Shown here one piece after another: positions 33,089 to 42,857 of a DNA stretch of 45,372 nucleotides (its first letter is position 1; the number at the start of each line of letters is the position of its first letter). Source of the DNA: Clostridia bacterium (GTDB taxonomy: Bacteria; UBA6262; WVXT01). The position numbers and the translations under genes are program-made. The stretch spans positions 1-45,372 of the forward strand of contig WJOT01000104.1 of the NCBI GenBank assembly GCA_009619095.1, given 5' to 3'. The notes beneath the pieces were generated by a model. It ran no database searches and was not told the DNA's origin. It was given only the letters and a program-made list of their open reading frames with translations.

Positions 33089-34228
33089 TTAACTACATTT
33101 CAGGAATTCTTTCTCTGCTGCAGCTATGCCTTTTCCTACTTCGATTTTACATCCTAATTTACTTAATGCTATTTCCAGAGCCGAAAGCCCGATGATTACA
33201 TCAAATCTATCCATGTAGCCCAGATGGGCGATGCGGAAAATTTTGCCTTTATATTCTCTTTGACCACCAGCAATTCCCACTCCATACTCGTCACGCATCA
33301 TTTTAACCAGCCGCACCCCATCAACTCCTTCCGGAACTTTGACTGCTGTAACCACGTTACAGGGAGCTTCTGCGAAGAGCTCCAGACCCAATGCCTCCAC
33401 TCCTTTTCTTGTAGCAGAAGCCAGGATTGCATGGCGTTGTAAGATTTGCTCCAGCCCTTCTTCTTTTATCATTCTCAAAGCTTCCTGCAATCCCAACAAC
33501 AAGCTTACTGCCGAAGTATAGGGTGTCTGTTTTTTCTCCTCGAGAAACTTCTTATATGCCTTAAAGTCCCAGTAAAACTTCGGCAATTTAGAATTTTCTA
33601 CAAGTTTCCAGGCCTTCTGGCTGATACTGACAAAAGCCAATCCTGGAGGGAGCATCAGCCCTTTCTGAGAGCCACCAGCTACCACATCCACATTCCACTC
33701 ATCAGTCTTCAACTCCTGCCCTCCTAGCCCACTCACCGCATCGACCACCAGGACAGCCTCAGTTTTTGCCACTATCTTACCAATTGTCTGGATATCGTTA
33801 ACCACACCGGTTGAGGTCTCTGTGCTTTGTGTAAATACAGCTTTAATTCCCGGTATTTCCTTTAGTTTCTTCTCTACATCCTTAGGGTTAGCTATTCTAC
33901 CCCAGGGATATTCAATAACTTCTGGTTCAATTCCAAATAACTTAGTAATATTTACCCATCTTCTACCAAATGCACCAGTGTTAACAATTAGAACTTTGTC
34001 TTGCGGAGAAAGGAGGTTAACCACGCAGGCCTCCATCGCCCCGGTTCCCGAAGCGGCAAAAATGAAAAGGTCATTTTTTGTTTGAAATACGTATTTCAAT
34101 CCTTCTATATCTTCAGAAAGAACCTGACCGCATTCCGGAGTGCGGTGATGAATAATTGGCTGAGCTGAGGCTAAAAGTACTCTTTCCGGAACAGGAGTAG
34201 GACCTGGCGTTAAAAGATACTTTTTCAT
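33089..34228 (-). CDS. Class V aminotransferase (alanine-glyoxylate / serine-pyruvate type)
   Basis: A 379-residue PLP enzyme. LLTPGPTPVPERVL opens the protein; FAASGTGAMEACVVNLL binds phosphate; VVDAVSGLGGQELKTDEW contains the PLP-pyridine Asp; GGSQKGLMLPPGLAFVS carries the Schiff-base Lys189. This is the AGXT/serine-pyruvate/'soluble hydrogenase 42 kDa' group. Directly upstream of serA, it could use serine or could serve as the transaminase of the serine pathway; no serC is present here, so that role is inference. The ATG at 34228 follows AAGGAG. Confidence 0.9.
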   Translation of the reverse strand: MKKYLLTPGPTPVPERVLLASAQPIIHHRTPECGQVLSEDIEGLKYVFQTKNDLFIFAASGTGAMEACVVNLLSPQDKVLIVNTGAFGRRWVNITKLFGIEPEVIEYPWGRIANPKDVEKKLKEIPGIKAVFTQSTETSTGVVNDIQTIGKIVAKTEAVLVVDAVSGLGGQELKTDEWNVDVVAGGSQKGLMLPPGLAFVSISQKAWKLVENSKLPKFYWDFKAYKKFLEEKKQTPYTSAVSLLLGLQEALRMIKEEGLEQILQRHAILASATRKGVEALGLELFAEAPCNVVTAVKVPEGVDGVRLVKMMRDEYGVGIAGGQREYKGKIFRIAHLGYMDRFDVIIGLSALEIALSKLGCKIEVGKGIAAAEKEFLKCS

Positions 34229-34269
34229 TTTTCTGCTCCTTAGATAAAAATTAAGAACTAAGAACTTAA

Positions 34270-34362
34270 ACTAAGATTACCCAAAAGTAAATAGTTTTTA
34301 CTTTACCCCGTTAGAAATATCTCCCGGAGTAGAACAAAATTTCTAAAAAGGTAAATCTTAGT
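34270..34362. repeat. Distant inverted repeat between aminotransferase and lon
   Basis: actaagatt (34270-34278) and its complement aatcttagt (34354-34362) are separated by 75 bases, with looser pairing beyond. The gap also holds degenerate agaactaag words. No promoter is clear, so this could be a weak structure between lon and the aminotransferase transcript. Confidence 0.4.
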
Positions 34363-34371
34363 TCTCGATTC

Positions 34372-36831
34372 CTAGTTCTCTCTTTTGTTTTCCCATTCTG
34401 TTTTTTCTTTTGCTTGTAGTCTTGGTAACCTTTGGGCTAATGGTAAACGACCCAACTTTTTTCGTCTGGTTATCTTTGCTTTTCTCTTTCCCTTGGCAAC
34501 TAAAGCTATTCTCAATACTTCATCTATGTTCTTAACCGGTATGAACTTCAATTTATTCTTGATTTCTTTGGGAATCTCTTTCAGGTTTCTCTCATTTTCC
34601 CGGGGAAAGATAACTGTCTTTATTCCCGACCTATGAGCTGCCAGCATCTTCTCTTTAAATCCACCTACGGATAAAATCCGCCCTCTTAGAGTTATCTCTC
34701 CAGTCATAGCCACGTCTTTCTTAACTGGCCTATTGCTTAATGCTGAAGTTAAAGCAATTGCCATAGTAATCCCTGCTGATGGACCGTCTTTAGGAATCGC
34801 ACCCTCGGGGATGTGAATGTGAATTTCTTTATCCTTATAAAAATCCGGGGGTAAACCTAACTTACCAGCATTAGACCTAACATAAGAAAGTGCTGCCTGT
34901 GCAGATTCCCTCATTACTTCTCCCAGTTTCCCGGTAAGGGTGAGACTGCCTTTACCTTTCATAATTGAAACTTCAATAGAAAGAATATCTCCCCCCACTT
35001 CTGTCCAGGCAAGTCCCGTGGCTACGCCCACTTCATTCTGTCCCGGTTTCTCCCTGTGGTACCTGGGAATGCCCAAATAACGGTGAAGGTTTTTTGCAGT
35101 AATTTTTACAGCTTTTCCGCCCTTTTCTGAGGCCAACTCTTTGGCTACCTTGCGACAGACATTTGCTATCTCTCTTTCCAGGTTTCTTACTCCTGCTTCC
35201 AGGGTGTAATCGCGGATTATCAAATTTAAGGCTCGTTCCGATATAACTAATTTGTCCGAACTTAACCCATTTTCCTTGACCTGTTTTGGCACGAGAAATT
35301 TTTGGGCAATCTTAATCTTCTCTTCTTTCGTATACCCGGGGAACTTAATAACCTCCATTCGATCAGCTAAAGAAGGCGGAACTGTGTACAGAGTATTAGC
35401 AGTGGTAATAAACATTACATCGGATAAATCAAATTCCACCTCTAAATAGTGATCGGAAAAAGTGTTGTTCTGTTCGGGATCGAGAACTTCTAAAAGAGCC
35501 GCTGCCGGATCGCCTCTAAAATCCTGACCCATCTTATCTACTTCATCGAGTAGAAACACAGGGTTTCTCGATTTTATTTTACTTAGTGACTGAATTATCC
35601 TCCCGGGCAGAGCACCAATATATGTCCTGCGGTGACCACGAATCTCAGCCTCATCGCGTATCCCTCCCAATGACATACGAATGAACTTGCGACCCAAAGC
35701 ACGGGCAATCGAACGGCCTAGAGAAGTCTTGCCCGTACCCGGCGGACCGACAAAACAGATAATTGGTCCCTTCATCTTTTTTGTTAACTTACAAACAGCC
35801 AAATATTCCACTATCCTTTGCTTGGCTTTATCCAAACCATAATGGTCTTCGTCCAAAATCTTCTCAGCTCTTTTAAGATCCAGCTGGTCTTTGGTACTGA
35901 TAGCCCAGGGCACTCTGATTATCCAGTCCAGATATGTCCTAATTACTGTCGCCTCTGGAGAGAAAGGCATCATTTTCTCCAGACGAGAAATCTCTTTTTC
36001 TGCCTGTTTTGCTACCTCTGGAGGTGCCTTAGATTTTCTGACTTTCTCTCTCAGCGCATTTACTTCTTTTTGGTAGTCATCTGTTTCTTTCAGTTCTTTT
36101 TTAATTGCCTTGATCTGCTCATGCAGATAGTATTCCTTCTGTGTCTTTTCAATCTGGTCACGCACCCGCACCTGAATCTTCTTCTCGATAGAGAGAATAT
36201 CATTCTCAGCGGTCAAAATTTTGGCTAACTCTGTAAGCCTCTTTTTAGGGTCCCATGTTTCCAGAATAAGCTGCTCCTGAAGTATTTTAATCGAGATATG
36301 AGATGCAATAATATCGGCTAAACGGCTGGGATCGTCGATGTTTGAAACTGACATTATAGTCTCTATGGGAATACGGCGATTCAATTTCACATATTTCTCA
36401 AATAAGGTTATCACATTACGCATCAAAGCCTCGAGCTCCTGGTTGGGAGCATATGTTTCTAAATGCCTCTTAATCCTCACCTGAATAAATCCCTGTTGAG
36501 GAATAAAGTCTGTAATCTTTGCTCTCTCTACTCCCTCGACGAGGATCTTAATCGTACCATCAGGCATCTTTAAAAGCTGGAGAATCTCTGCCACTACCCC
36601 TATTGAGTAGAGATCTTCCTTTCCCGGATTTTCGGTTTGAATCTTTCTCTGAGTCACAAGGAAAATTAAGCGGTCTCGGGCCATCGCTTCTTCTAAAGCC
36701 TTAATCGATTTAGACCGTCCTACTGCTAACGGAAGAACCATATAAGGAAATATTACCACATCTCTTACTGGCAGAAGGGGTAAGACATCAGGTATGACAA
36801 TCGATTTCTTAGGCTTTTCTGGTGTAATCAA
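34372..36831 (-). CDS. lon: ATP-dependent protease Lon
   Basis: An 819-residue LonA-type protease in the cytoplasm that degrades misfolded and regulatory proteins. The N-terminal LON domain starts [20 protein letters not shown]; the AAA module has Walker [13 protein letters not shown] (about 354-365) and Walker [12 protein letters not shown]; the protease domain carries the Ser685-Lys726 dyad in [12 protein letters not shown] and [17 protein letters not shown] basic tail of about 35 residues ([18 protein letters not shown]...) is longer than in E. coli Lon. The start is a TTG at 36831 overlapping the clpX stop (TTGA), with GGGAGG inside the end of clpX, so translation is coupled. Confidence 0.97.
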   Translation of the reverse strand: MITPEKPKKSIVIPDVLPLLPVRDVVIFPYMVLPLAVGRSKSIKALEEAMARDRLIFLVTQRKIQTENPGKEDLYSIGVVAEILQLLKMPDGTIKILVEGVERAKITDFIPQQGFIQVRIKRHLETYAPNQELEALMRNVITLFEKYVKLNRRIPIETIMSVSNIDDPSRLADIIASHISIKILQEQLILETWDPKKRLTELAKILTAENDILSIEKKIQVRVRDQIEKTQKEYYLHEQIKAIKKELKETDDYQKEVNALREKVRKSKAPPEVAKQAEKEISRLEKMMPFSPEATVIRTYLDWIIRVPWAISTKDQLDLKRAEKILDEDHYGLDKAKQRIVEYLAVCKLTKKMKGPIICFVGPPGTGKTSLGRSIARALGRKFIRMSLGGIRDEAEIRGHRRTYIGALPGRIIQSLSKIKSRNPVFLLDEVDKMGQDFRGDPAAALLEVLDPEQNNTFSDHYLEVEFDLSDVMFITTANTLYTVPPSLADRMEVIKFPGYTKEEKIKIAQKFLVPKQVKENGLSSDKLVISERALNLIIRDYTLEAGVRNLEREIANVCRKVAKELASEKGGKAVKITAKNLHRYLGIPRYHREKPGQNEVGVATGLAWTEVGGDILSIEVSIMKGKGSLTLTGKLGEVMRESAQAALSYVRSNAGKLGLPPDFYKDKEIHIHIPEGAIPKDGPSAGITMAIALTSALSNRPVKKDVAMTGEITLRGRILSVGGFKEKMLAAHRSGIKTVIFPRENERNLKEIPKEIKNKLKFIPVKNIDEVLRIALVAKGKRKAKITRRKKLGRLPLAQRLPRLQAKEKTEWENKREN

Positions 36832-38108
36832 TTCAGCCTCCCTTTTTGTATTATTTTCTTTTGTACTAACACTGGCTCCTTCTCTTTATTTATAACTTCA
36901 GCATTAATTATACATTCTTCTACGTCGGTTGTGTTAGGCAAATCGTACATTATATCTAACATAACATCTTCCATAATAGTGCGTAACCCCCGAGCTCCGC
37001 TCGACCTGTTAATTGCTTTTCTGGCAATCTCCTCTAAGGCATCACCGGTCACCGTCAGTTTTACATTCTGGAGAGAGAATATTTTCTTAAATTGCCTAAT
37101 TAGAGCATTTTTCGGCTCAATCAGAATCCTGACCAGAGCAACCTTATCTAACTCCTCCATCGTGGCAATCACCGGAAGTCTACCAATGAATTCAGGAATT
37201 AATCCATACTTAAGAAGGTCCTCTGGTTCTATGTATGAGAGAATCTCGTTAAGATTTTTTTCTTTTTTCCTTTTTATTGGTGCACCAAACCCCAAAGTTT
37301 TCTCCCCAATTCTACTTTCAATTATCTTTTCCAAACCATTAAACGTCCCACCGCAGATAAATAGAACATTAGTCGTATCCACAGGGATAAAATCCTGCTG
37401 GGGATGTTTCCTTCCCCCCATAGGAGGGACATTAGCTATTGTCCCCTCCAATATCTTCAGAAGTGCCTGCTGGACACCTTCCCCAGAAACATCACGGGTT
37501 ACCGAAAAGGTATCTCCTTTGCGCGCAATCTTATCTATCTCATCTATATATACAATGCCTCTTTCAGCTCGATGGCGATTGAAATTTGCGCTTTGCAGAA
37601 GCCTGAGAACAACATTCTCAACATCCTCGCCAACATAACCAGCTTCCGTCAATGCAGTGGCATCAGCAATAGCGAAAGGAACGTCTAACAAGCGAGCCAA
37701 AGTCTGGGCCAAAAGTGTCTTTCCCGTCCCTGTGGGACCAATCAATAGAATATTAGACTTCTGCAATTCCACTTCATCAGCAACTCTTTGTCGAGAAGTC
37801 GGTAAAAGAGAATCCAGGCCCACCCTTTGATAATGATTATATACGGCAACCGCCAGTAACTTCTTAGCCCTCTCCTGCCCGATAACATATTCATCCAGTA
37901 TAGCCTTAATTTCATATGGCTTGGGTAGAACTTTCCTGGTTTTCTTTTCTTCCTCTATAGCAATTTTGTTCAATAAATTGTAAGAGAGCCGAATACATTC
38001 ATCACAAATATAGACTCCATGACCGCCAATGAGTTTTTTCACTTCATTTTTATTTTTGCCACAGAAAACGCAGCTTAAAGATTCTTTTCTATCAATAAGT
38101 TCAACCAT
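36828..38108 (-). CDS. clpX: ATP-dependent Clp protease ATP-binding subunit ClpX
   Basis: A 426-residue AAA+ unfoldase for ClpP. The N-terminal zinc-binding domain has C13-x2-C16 and C35-x2-C38; Walker A is GPTGTGKT (124-131); Walker [14 protein letters not shown]; and [11 protein letters not shown]-type sensor residues follow ([20 protein letters not shown]). IGF loop counterpart for docking ClpP is LGFGAPIKR. It lies in the conserved order tig, clpP, clpX, lon, with hairpin repeats filling the gap to clpP. Length is normal. Confidence 0.97.
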   Translation of the reverse strand: MVELIDRKESLSCVFCGKNKNEVKKLIGGHGVYICDECIRLSYNLLNKIAIEEEKKTRKVLPKPYEIKAILDEYVIGQERAKKLLAVAVYNHYQRVGLDSLLPTSRQRVADEVELQKSNILLIGPTGTGKTLLAQTLARLLDVPFAIADATALTEAGYVGEDVENVVLRLLQSANFNRHRAERGIVYIDEIDKIARKGDTFSVTRDVSGEGVQQALLKILEGTIANVPPMGGRKHPQQDFIPVDTTNVLFICGGTFNGLEKIIESRIGEKTLGFGAPIKRKKEKNLNEILSYIEPEDLLKYGLIPEFIGRLPVIATMEELDKVALVRILIEPKNALIRQFKKIFSLQNVKLTVTGDALEEIARKAINRSSGARGLRTIMEDVMLDIMYDLPNTTDVEECIINAEVINKEKEPVLVQKKIIQKGRLN

Positions 38109-38123
38109 AATTAAACCCTTTTC

Positions 38124-38275
38124 GGGCGACCATCCCGATACATCGGGATCGCCCCTACACTACCAAAACCATTATGGGTAGTGTAGCCCTTTATGGGTGC
38201 CCCGATTTATCGGGGCGGGGACAAGCCTTTGGGCGACCATCCCGATGTATCGGGATAAATTGCGGTCGCCCCTAC
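38124..38275. repeat. GTAG-headed hairpins between clpP and clpX
   Basis: Elements at 38124-38158 (minus, GGGCGAtCCCGAT...), 38183-38217 (plus, GTAG with a GCCCCGAT/ATCGGGGC stem) and 38231-38275 (minus). Two carry a second CCCGAT-GTAT-ATCGGG hairpin nested in a GGGCGACC stem. An ACTACC/GGTAGT motif borders the block and recurs at 44038-44099. These and short palindromes fill the 235-base gap. Confidence 0.8.
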
Positions 38276-38343
38276 GCGACCAAGCAATGAACAAACTATC
38301 TTTTAAATTTATAATATTCAAAACCAAATTCCGAGCATCTCTT

Positions 38344-38946
38344 TTATTTTCTCTGCTCAATTACTTCATCAACCAGGCTATAGGCTTTTGCCTCTTCGGC
38401 TGTCATAAAGAAATCGCGGTCTGTGTCTTTCTCTATTTTCGCCAGAGGTTGACCCGTATGTTTTGCCATAAGCTCATTCATCTTGGCTTTCATACGCATA
38501 ATTTCCTTAGCTTGAATGCCGATATCAGTTGCTTGACCCTGCACTCCTCCCAGAGGTTGATGTATCATTATGCGGGAATTGGGCAGGGCAAATCGCTTCT
38601 TCTTTGCCCCGGCTGCGAGAAGAAGTGCTCCCATACTGGCTGCCTGACCCATACATATCGAAGAGATACTTGGTTTAACATATTGCATCGTATCATAAAC
38701 CGCAAGACCGGCAGTTACTATTCCTCCTGGACAGTTAATGTATAAGGAAATGTCTTTATCAGGATCTTCTGCCTCCAAAAACAGCAATTCAGCGATAATC
38801 ACATTAGCGACTTCATCTGTTAAAGGTGTACCCAAAAATACAATCCTATCCCTCAAAAGACGGGAATAAATATCAAAGGCTCTCTCTCCTCTCGGTGACT
38901 GCTCAACCACCATGGGAATCAACTGCCCAAAAGTTTTTAACTTCAT
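38344..38946 (-). CDS. clpP: ATP-dependent Clp protease proteolytic subunit ClpP
   Basis: A 200-residue serine peptidase that forms the 14-mer chamber. The catalytic triad is Ser104 in MGQAASMGA, His129 in MIHQPLGG and Asp178 in [28 protein letters not shown] is the classical N-terminus near the processing site. All active-site residues and the length are typical. The ATG at 38946 follows GAGGGGG. It precedes clpX in the operon with a repeat-filled gap. Confidence 0.98.
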   Translation of the reverse strand: MKLKTFGQLIPMVVEQSPRGERAFDIYSRLLRDRIVFLGTPLTDEVANVIIAELLFLEAEDPDKDISLYINCPGGIVTAGLAVYDTMQYVKPSISSICMGQAASMGALLLAAGAKKKRFALPNSRIMIHQPLGGVQGQATDIGIQAKEIMRMKAKMNELMAKHTGQPLAKIEKDTDRDFFMTAEEAKAYSLVDEVIEQRK

Positions 38947-39002
38947 ACATTACCCCCTCATCTTAACCCTCTCCCCCAAGGGGAGAGGAAACTTTTTTGT
39001 AT

Positions 39003-40304
39003 CTATTTCCTCTTCTCTTTTATAATTTTAGCATTTTCTATTAAAAAGTCAAATACTTTATTCTCTCTCATTTTGCTTGTGATTTGGTCTATGTTTTCAT
39101 AAAAGTATCTTTTTATTTCTTCTTCTTTTTCTTTAGTTGATTTTATTGTCTCCTCTATTTCTTTCTCTATTTCCTTAGAATCAACCTGGATATTCTCTTT
39201 CTCAGCTATCCTGGCAAAAATTAAAGTGCTGCGGACTTGTTTTTCTGCAAGGTTACGATATTTCTTCCGCAGGACTTCCTCATCCGCCCCGATATCTTTC
39301 GAAGCAAGCCCGCGACTCTGAAGGTAAGTCTTCATCTTTAAGATTAGATAATCGAGCTGTTTTTCGATTAGAGAATTAGGAACCACCACAGGGTTATTCT
39401 CAATTAGCCTGTCAATAATCTGTTCTCTCATTGCCTCTGTTGTTTTATGCTCCTCCAGCTTAATCAAATTTTCCCTCAATTTCTCTTTCAATTCTCTCAA
39501 AGATTTAGCTCCTAATCCCTGAGCAAAAGCATCGTCAATTTCTGGTAATTGCATTTTTTTAATCTCTTTAACCTTTACTTTAAAGAGAACTTTATGCCCC
39601 GCCAACTTCTTATTAAAATAATTATCCGGAAAATTCACCTCAACATTTTTCTCTCCGCCTCTTTCCATGCCAATCAATCCTTCAGAAAACTCCCGGAGAA
39701 AAATAGGGCTTTCAATGCTTATCAACTGATTTTCTCCTCGAAGCCCATTCAAGGGTTTACCGTTACCGAATCCTTGATAATCGATTACTACATAACTTTT
39801 TCTATCTACCACGTTATCCCCGGAGACCACAAGCTGGGCATTCCTTTTCTGCAGTTCTTTCAGACTTTCCCCTATTTCATAATCACCCGTGACTTTTATC
39901 TCTTTTTTTATCTTAAGTTTCTTATAATTCCGTGGCTCAAAACGAGGTATCACTTCAACCGTTGCCTGAAAAGATATTGGTTCTCGCTTAGCAAAATCGA
40001 ATTTAAGGTCAGAAATCTCTGCCGGAGCAATAGGGTCAATTCCTTTCTCTTTTACCACCTGAGATAATGCGTCTGGGACGAGCGATTCTAAAACAGTTTC
40101 CTGACAACGAGACTTAAATTTCTCCCTCAAAAAAGCAGGCGGCGCCTTTCCTCTACGGAAACCGGGTATAACAGCTTCCTTTTGAATCTCGTTGTATGTC
40201 AATTCTATTTCCTTTTCTATTTCTACTTGAGGAATCTCGATTTTGAAAACAAGCTCACATTCGCTTTTCTTGGATATTTCTACCTTTAAATTTTCTATAG
40301 CCAT
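39003..40304 (-). CDS. tig: Trigger factor (ribosome-associated chaperone)
   Basis: A 433-residue trigger factor. The ribosome-binding signature is in PGFRRGKAP (about 49-57); the FKBP-like PPIase region follows DRKSYVVIDYQGFGNGKPL; and a long helical C-terminal chaperone domain ends FDFLIENAKII. It binds nascent chains at the ribosome exit tunnel. It begins 10-13 bases after the encoded CCA of tRNA-Leu, so it is probably co-transcribed with three tRNAs. AGGAAAGAG precedes the ATG at 40304. It is the first protein gene of the quality-control cluster. Confidence 0.95.
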   Translation of the reverse strand: MAIENLKVEISKKSECELVFKIEIPQVEIEKEIELTYNEIQKEAVIPGFRRGKAPPAFLREKFKSRCQETVLESLVPDALSQVVKEKGIDPIAPAEISDLKFDFAKREPISFQATVEVIPRFEPRNYKKLKIKKEIKVTGDYEIGESLKELQKRNAQLVVSGDNVVDRKSYVVIDYQGFGNGKPLNGLRGENQLISIESPIFLREFSEGLIGMERGGEKNVEVNFPDNYFNKKLAGHKVLFKVKVKEIKKMQLPEIDDAFAQGLGAKSLRELKEKLRENLIKLEEHKTTEAMREQIIDRLIENNPVVVPNSLIEKQLDYLILKMKTYLQSRGLASKDIGADEEVLRKKYRNLAEKQVRSTLIFARIAEKENIQVDSKEIEKEIEETIKSTKEKEEEIKRYFYENIDQITSKMRENKVFDFLIENAKIIKEKRK

Positions 40305-40320
40305 TTTAACTCTTTCCTGG

Positions 40321-40408
40321 TGCCGCGGGAGAGATTCGAACTCTCAACTCCATATAATTGGAGACTAGGTCCTAAGCCTAGCGTGTTTGCCAATTTCACC
40401 ACCGCGGC
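40321..40408 (-). tRNA. tRNA-Leu (anticodon UAG)
   Basis: Class II tRNA of 88 bases with a long variable arm (TCTCCAATTATATGGAG region). Acceptor GCCGCGG/CCGCGGC, anticodon loop CTTAGGA, T-loop TTCGAAT, discriminator A; the CCA is encoded (40318-40320). It lies directly before tig. Confidence 0.96.
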
Positions 40409-40411
40409 AAG

Positions 40412-40484
40412 TGGGCCATGGAGGAATCGAACCTCCAACCTCCTGCTTAAGAGGCAGTTGCTCTACCTGTTGAGCTAATGGCCC
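40412..40484 (-). tRNA. tRNA-Lys (anticodon CUU)
   Basis: Acceptor GGGCCAT/ATGGCCC, T8-A9, anticodon loop CTCTTAA, T-loop TTCGATT, discriminator A. The CCA is not encoded. The base pair 27-43 is an A-G mismatch. It lies 3 bases from tRNA-Leu, so the precursor must be processed. Confidence 0.93.
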
Positions 40485-40522
40485 AAAAAAAGATATATTC
40501 AAAATTGCCTTGGCTTATCTGG

Positions 40523-40596
<74 letters not shown>

Positions 40597-41077
40597 ATCG
40601 TCCCGATTTCCAATCGGGACTCTCAAGTGGGAGAACGTAGTTCTCCCCCCTTGCGTCCCCGATTAAAATCGGGTCCTGTTATCCCCCTCTCCCTAGAGGC
40701 TCTCCCTTTACCCTCCCCTAATTAATTTATCATGTATCGTCCTGGTTGGAAATCGGGACTGTCGACCCCCTCCTCTTGAGAGGTTTCTCCCTTAATCCAC
40801 CCTTAATTATTTATCAGCATCATCCCGATTGAGCTCGGGACTGTCGACCCCCTCATCTTGAGAGGTTTTTCCCTTAATCCACCCTTAATTATTTATGCCG
40901 CATCGTCCCGATTTCCAATCGGGCCTCTCAAGTGGCCCCGATGTTAATCGGGACCCCCTTGCGTCCCTCGACAAGCTCGGGACTGTTATCCCCCTCTCCT
41001 TAGAGGTTCTCCCATGAATCCACCCTTAATTATTTATGCCGCATCGTCCCGATTAACATCGGGGACTGTTATCTGTC
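40597..41077 (-). repeat. Tandem repeat array between promoter and tRNA-Arg
   Basis: About four and a half units, roughly 40597-40737 (long), 40738-40818 (short), 40819-40898 (short), 40899-41039 (long) and a partial copy to 41077. Each has a cgtcccgat-N-atcgggact hairpin, a ccccctct-cttgagagg segment and a ccacccttaattatttat tail; long units (about 141 bases) contain an additional hairpin. Unit length varies between about 81 and 141 bases and hairpin stems vary. No gene is seen in the 585 bases from 40597 to 41181 besides the promoter and terminator listed below. Confidence 0.85.
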
Positions 41078-41083
41078 GTCTTA

Positions 41084-41112
41084 TTTATATCACATTTAAA
41101 TTTCTTTGTCAA
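41084..41112 (-). promoter_or_regulatory. Sigma70-like promoter for tRNA-Arg-Lys-Leu-tig
   Basis: On the minus strand TTGACA (41107-41112) and TATAAA (41084-41089) are separated by 17 bases. It lies just after the terminator of the transporter operon. The first gene downstream is tRNA-Arg, some 480 bases away across the repeat array. Confidence 0.8.
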
Positions 41113-41118
41113 CCCAGA

Positions 41119-41151
41119 TAAAAAACCGCCACATTTATAAGATGGGCGGTT
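41119..41151 (-). terminator. Rho-independent terminator of the CDF-NSS operon
   Basis: On the minus strand the stem AACCGCC/GGCGGTT (7 base pairs, 14-base loop) is followed by TTTTTT. It comes 30 bases after the stop of the 31-residue transporter partner. Confidence 0.82.
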
Positions 41152-41181
41152 AATTACTTTTTTTGAATTATCTTTAAGAAC

Positions 41182-41277
41182 CTATTTCTTTCTTAAAATA
41201 CGATAGAAACAGAATATCAAAAGAAGAATTATGACTGACCAAGAAAAAATCAGAAAAAACCAACCCAAACCTGTCAT
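41182..41277 (-). CDS. 31-residue membrane peptide, likely NSS transporter small partner (MetS-like)
   Basis: A 31-residue frame reads TGLGWFFLIFSWSVIILLLI, then FCFYRILRKK and a TAG at 41182-41184: one membrane helix with a basic end. Its ATG overlaps the stop of the NSS transporter (ATGA), so it is translated with it. MetPS-type methionine/alanine transporters have such a small subunit, and similar single-helix peptides follow NSS genes in many bacteria. The terminator just downstream supports it as the last gene of the operon. Function is by analogy. Confidence 0.72.
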   Translation of the reverse strand: MTGLGWFFLIFSWSVIILLLIFCFYRILRKK

Positions 41278-42845
41278 TTTTCTTTCCTAATTAATATTTT
41301 TCTTTTCTTCCATGCATATGCTACAGACATTGCTAATACTATAAATATTATTAGCATCAAACCTCTTATGAACAAAACGTATGGATACTGCTCTGAAGTA
41401 ACATTCTTCATTGCTATCATGGGCAATCCTTCCTTAACTATCCAGAATCCGAGGATAAAAAGCAAAAATAGGGGAGTAATATACTTAATGATAAACTTAT
41501 AAAATTTGGGAATCACAATATCTGCTCCGTGATGAATCTCTTTCCAGGCGCGGTCGATACCAAAAATCCAGGCAAACACTATCGTCTCAACAGTAGCAAA
41601 TAGCACCAGGCAAAATGTCCCTCCCCAAAAATCGAGTTCGTTCAACACTCCTTTTCCCAGGAAAAAAATAGCTGGCTGGCAGAGAATAAATGTAACTACT
41701 CCAAATATAGTTGCTGATTTCTTCCTGGTTATATCGAACTCGTCTTCCAAAAAGCTTATCACCGGCTGGGCTAAAGAAACGCTGGAGGTGACACCGGCCA
41801 AAAAGAGAAGTGTAAACCACAGAAAAGCAAAGATTGCACCCAGGGGAATCCTCTGAAAAATCAGGGGCATAGTAACGAAGCCTAAATTGAAGGCTCCACT
41901 CTGAGCAATATTTACAATTTCCCGAGGACCAAAAAATACAAAGGCTGCCGGAATAACGATACTTGCGCCCAAAATGACTTCAGCAAATTCATTTGTTGCC
42001 GCTGCGGTTAATCCAGAAAGAGCAACATCATCCTTTTTAGTTAAATAACTCGCATAAGTAAGAATTACGCCGATTCCCACACTGAGAGTGAAAAATATCT
42101 GACCAGCAGCAGCAAGCCAGACCTTGGCGCTTTTTAAAGCGGCAAAATTTGGATTCCACAGAAATCCCAGTCCATTAACTAAGTTCCAATCAGGTCTTAA
42201 TAAATTAGGTATTCCTAAGCTTAATACACGAACAGCGAGGATAATTCCACAAATTAGGAGTATGGGCATTGCCCAGTTACATAATTTTTCTATCCCTCTA
42301 CGAATGCCATAGTAAATTACAAACACATTTAATGAAAATGTGATTATGAAAAATAGGTATGCCCAGCCAATACCATGGAAATACTCATTCGTCTGCAACC
42401 CCTGGTAACCTTGTAGAAACGATTGCATTGCTGGCTGTGTGGTTGCCTGCGCGTATCGCCCGGTGATAGAAAAAAACGCATAGCCCAATAACCACGACTC
42501 AACATAGGTATAATACATGAAAATGAGAACAGGACCAAAAATGCCAATTACACCAAAATATTTAATGAAACGGTTCTTCTGCCACATCGATTGGAAAATA
42601 CCCGGGGCTGTGCCATGGCCGAATCCTCCACCGAATCTGCCAGCAGTCCACTCTATCCACATTAAAGGAATCCCCAGGAGGAGAAAAGAGATAAAGTATG
42701 GTATCATAAATGCGCCACCGCCGTTCTGTGCTGCCTGGACGGGAAAACGTAAAAAATTTCCTAGCCCGACTGCTGACCCGGCAACTGCAAGAATAATCCC
42801 CGTTCTGGTTTTCCAGGTTTCGCGTAATTTATTAATCTTTGCCAT
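41274..42845 (-). CDS. Sodium-dependent NSS-family transporter
   Basis: A 523-residue inner-membrane symporter with about 12 helices in the LeuT fold. The first helix holds GIILAVAGSAVGLGNFLRFP followed by VQAAQNGGGAFMIPYF, with the unwound NSS signature (A-x-G-x-A-V-G-L-G-N) that binds substrate and Na+. The class usually imports amino acids, and tyrosine/tryptophan/methionine/alanine types exist; the substrate is not readable. The ATG at 42845 lies 12 bases downstream of the CDF stop with AAGGAAAAGG before it. It overlaps the MetS-like peptide. Confidence 0.93.
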   Translation of the reverse strand: MAKINKLRETWKTRTGIILAVAGSAVGLGNFLRFPVQAAQNGGGAFMIPYFISFLLLGIPLMWIEWTAGRFGGGFGHGTAPGIFQSMWQKNRFIKYFGVIGIFGPVLIFMYYTYVESWLLGYAFFSITGRYAQATTQPAMQSFLQGYQGLQTNEYFHGIGWAYLFFIITFSLNVFVIYYGIRRGIEKLCNWAMPILLICGIILAVRVLSLGIPNLLRPDWNLVNGLGFLWNPNFAALKSAKVWLAAAGQIFFTLSVGIGVILTYASYLTKKDDVALSGLTAAATNEFAEVILGASIVIPAAFVFFGPREIVNIAQSGAFNLGFVTMPLIFQRIPLGAIFAFLWFTLLFLAGVTSSVSLAQPVISFLEDEFDITRKKSATIFGVVTFILCQPAIFFLGKGVLNELDFWGGTFCLVLFATVETIVFAWIFGIDRAWKEIHHGADIVIPKFYKFIIKYITPLFLLFILGFWIVKEGLPMIAMKNVTSEQYPYVLFIRGLMLIIFIVLAMSVAYAWKKRKILIRKEK

Positions 42846-42857
42846 TTTACCTTTTCC

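Noticed and set aside
38172-38360. Minus-strand open frame of 62 codons between clpP and clpX
   Set aside because: It is made mostly of hairpin repeat sequence and overlaps the end of clpP.
40597-41077. Possible CRISPR array
   Set aside because: Units are long and of unequal length, the varying parts are hairpin stems and not unique spacers, and there are no cas genes.
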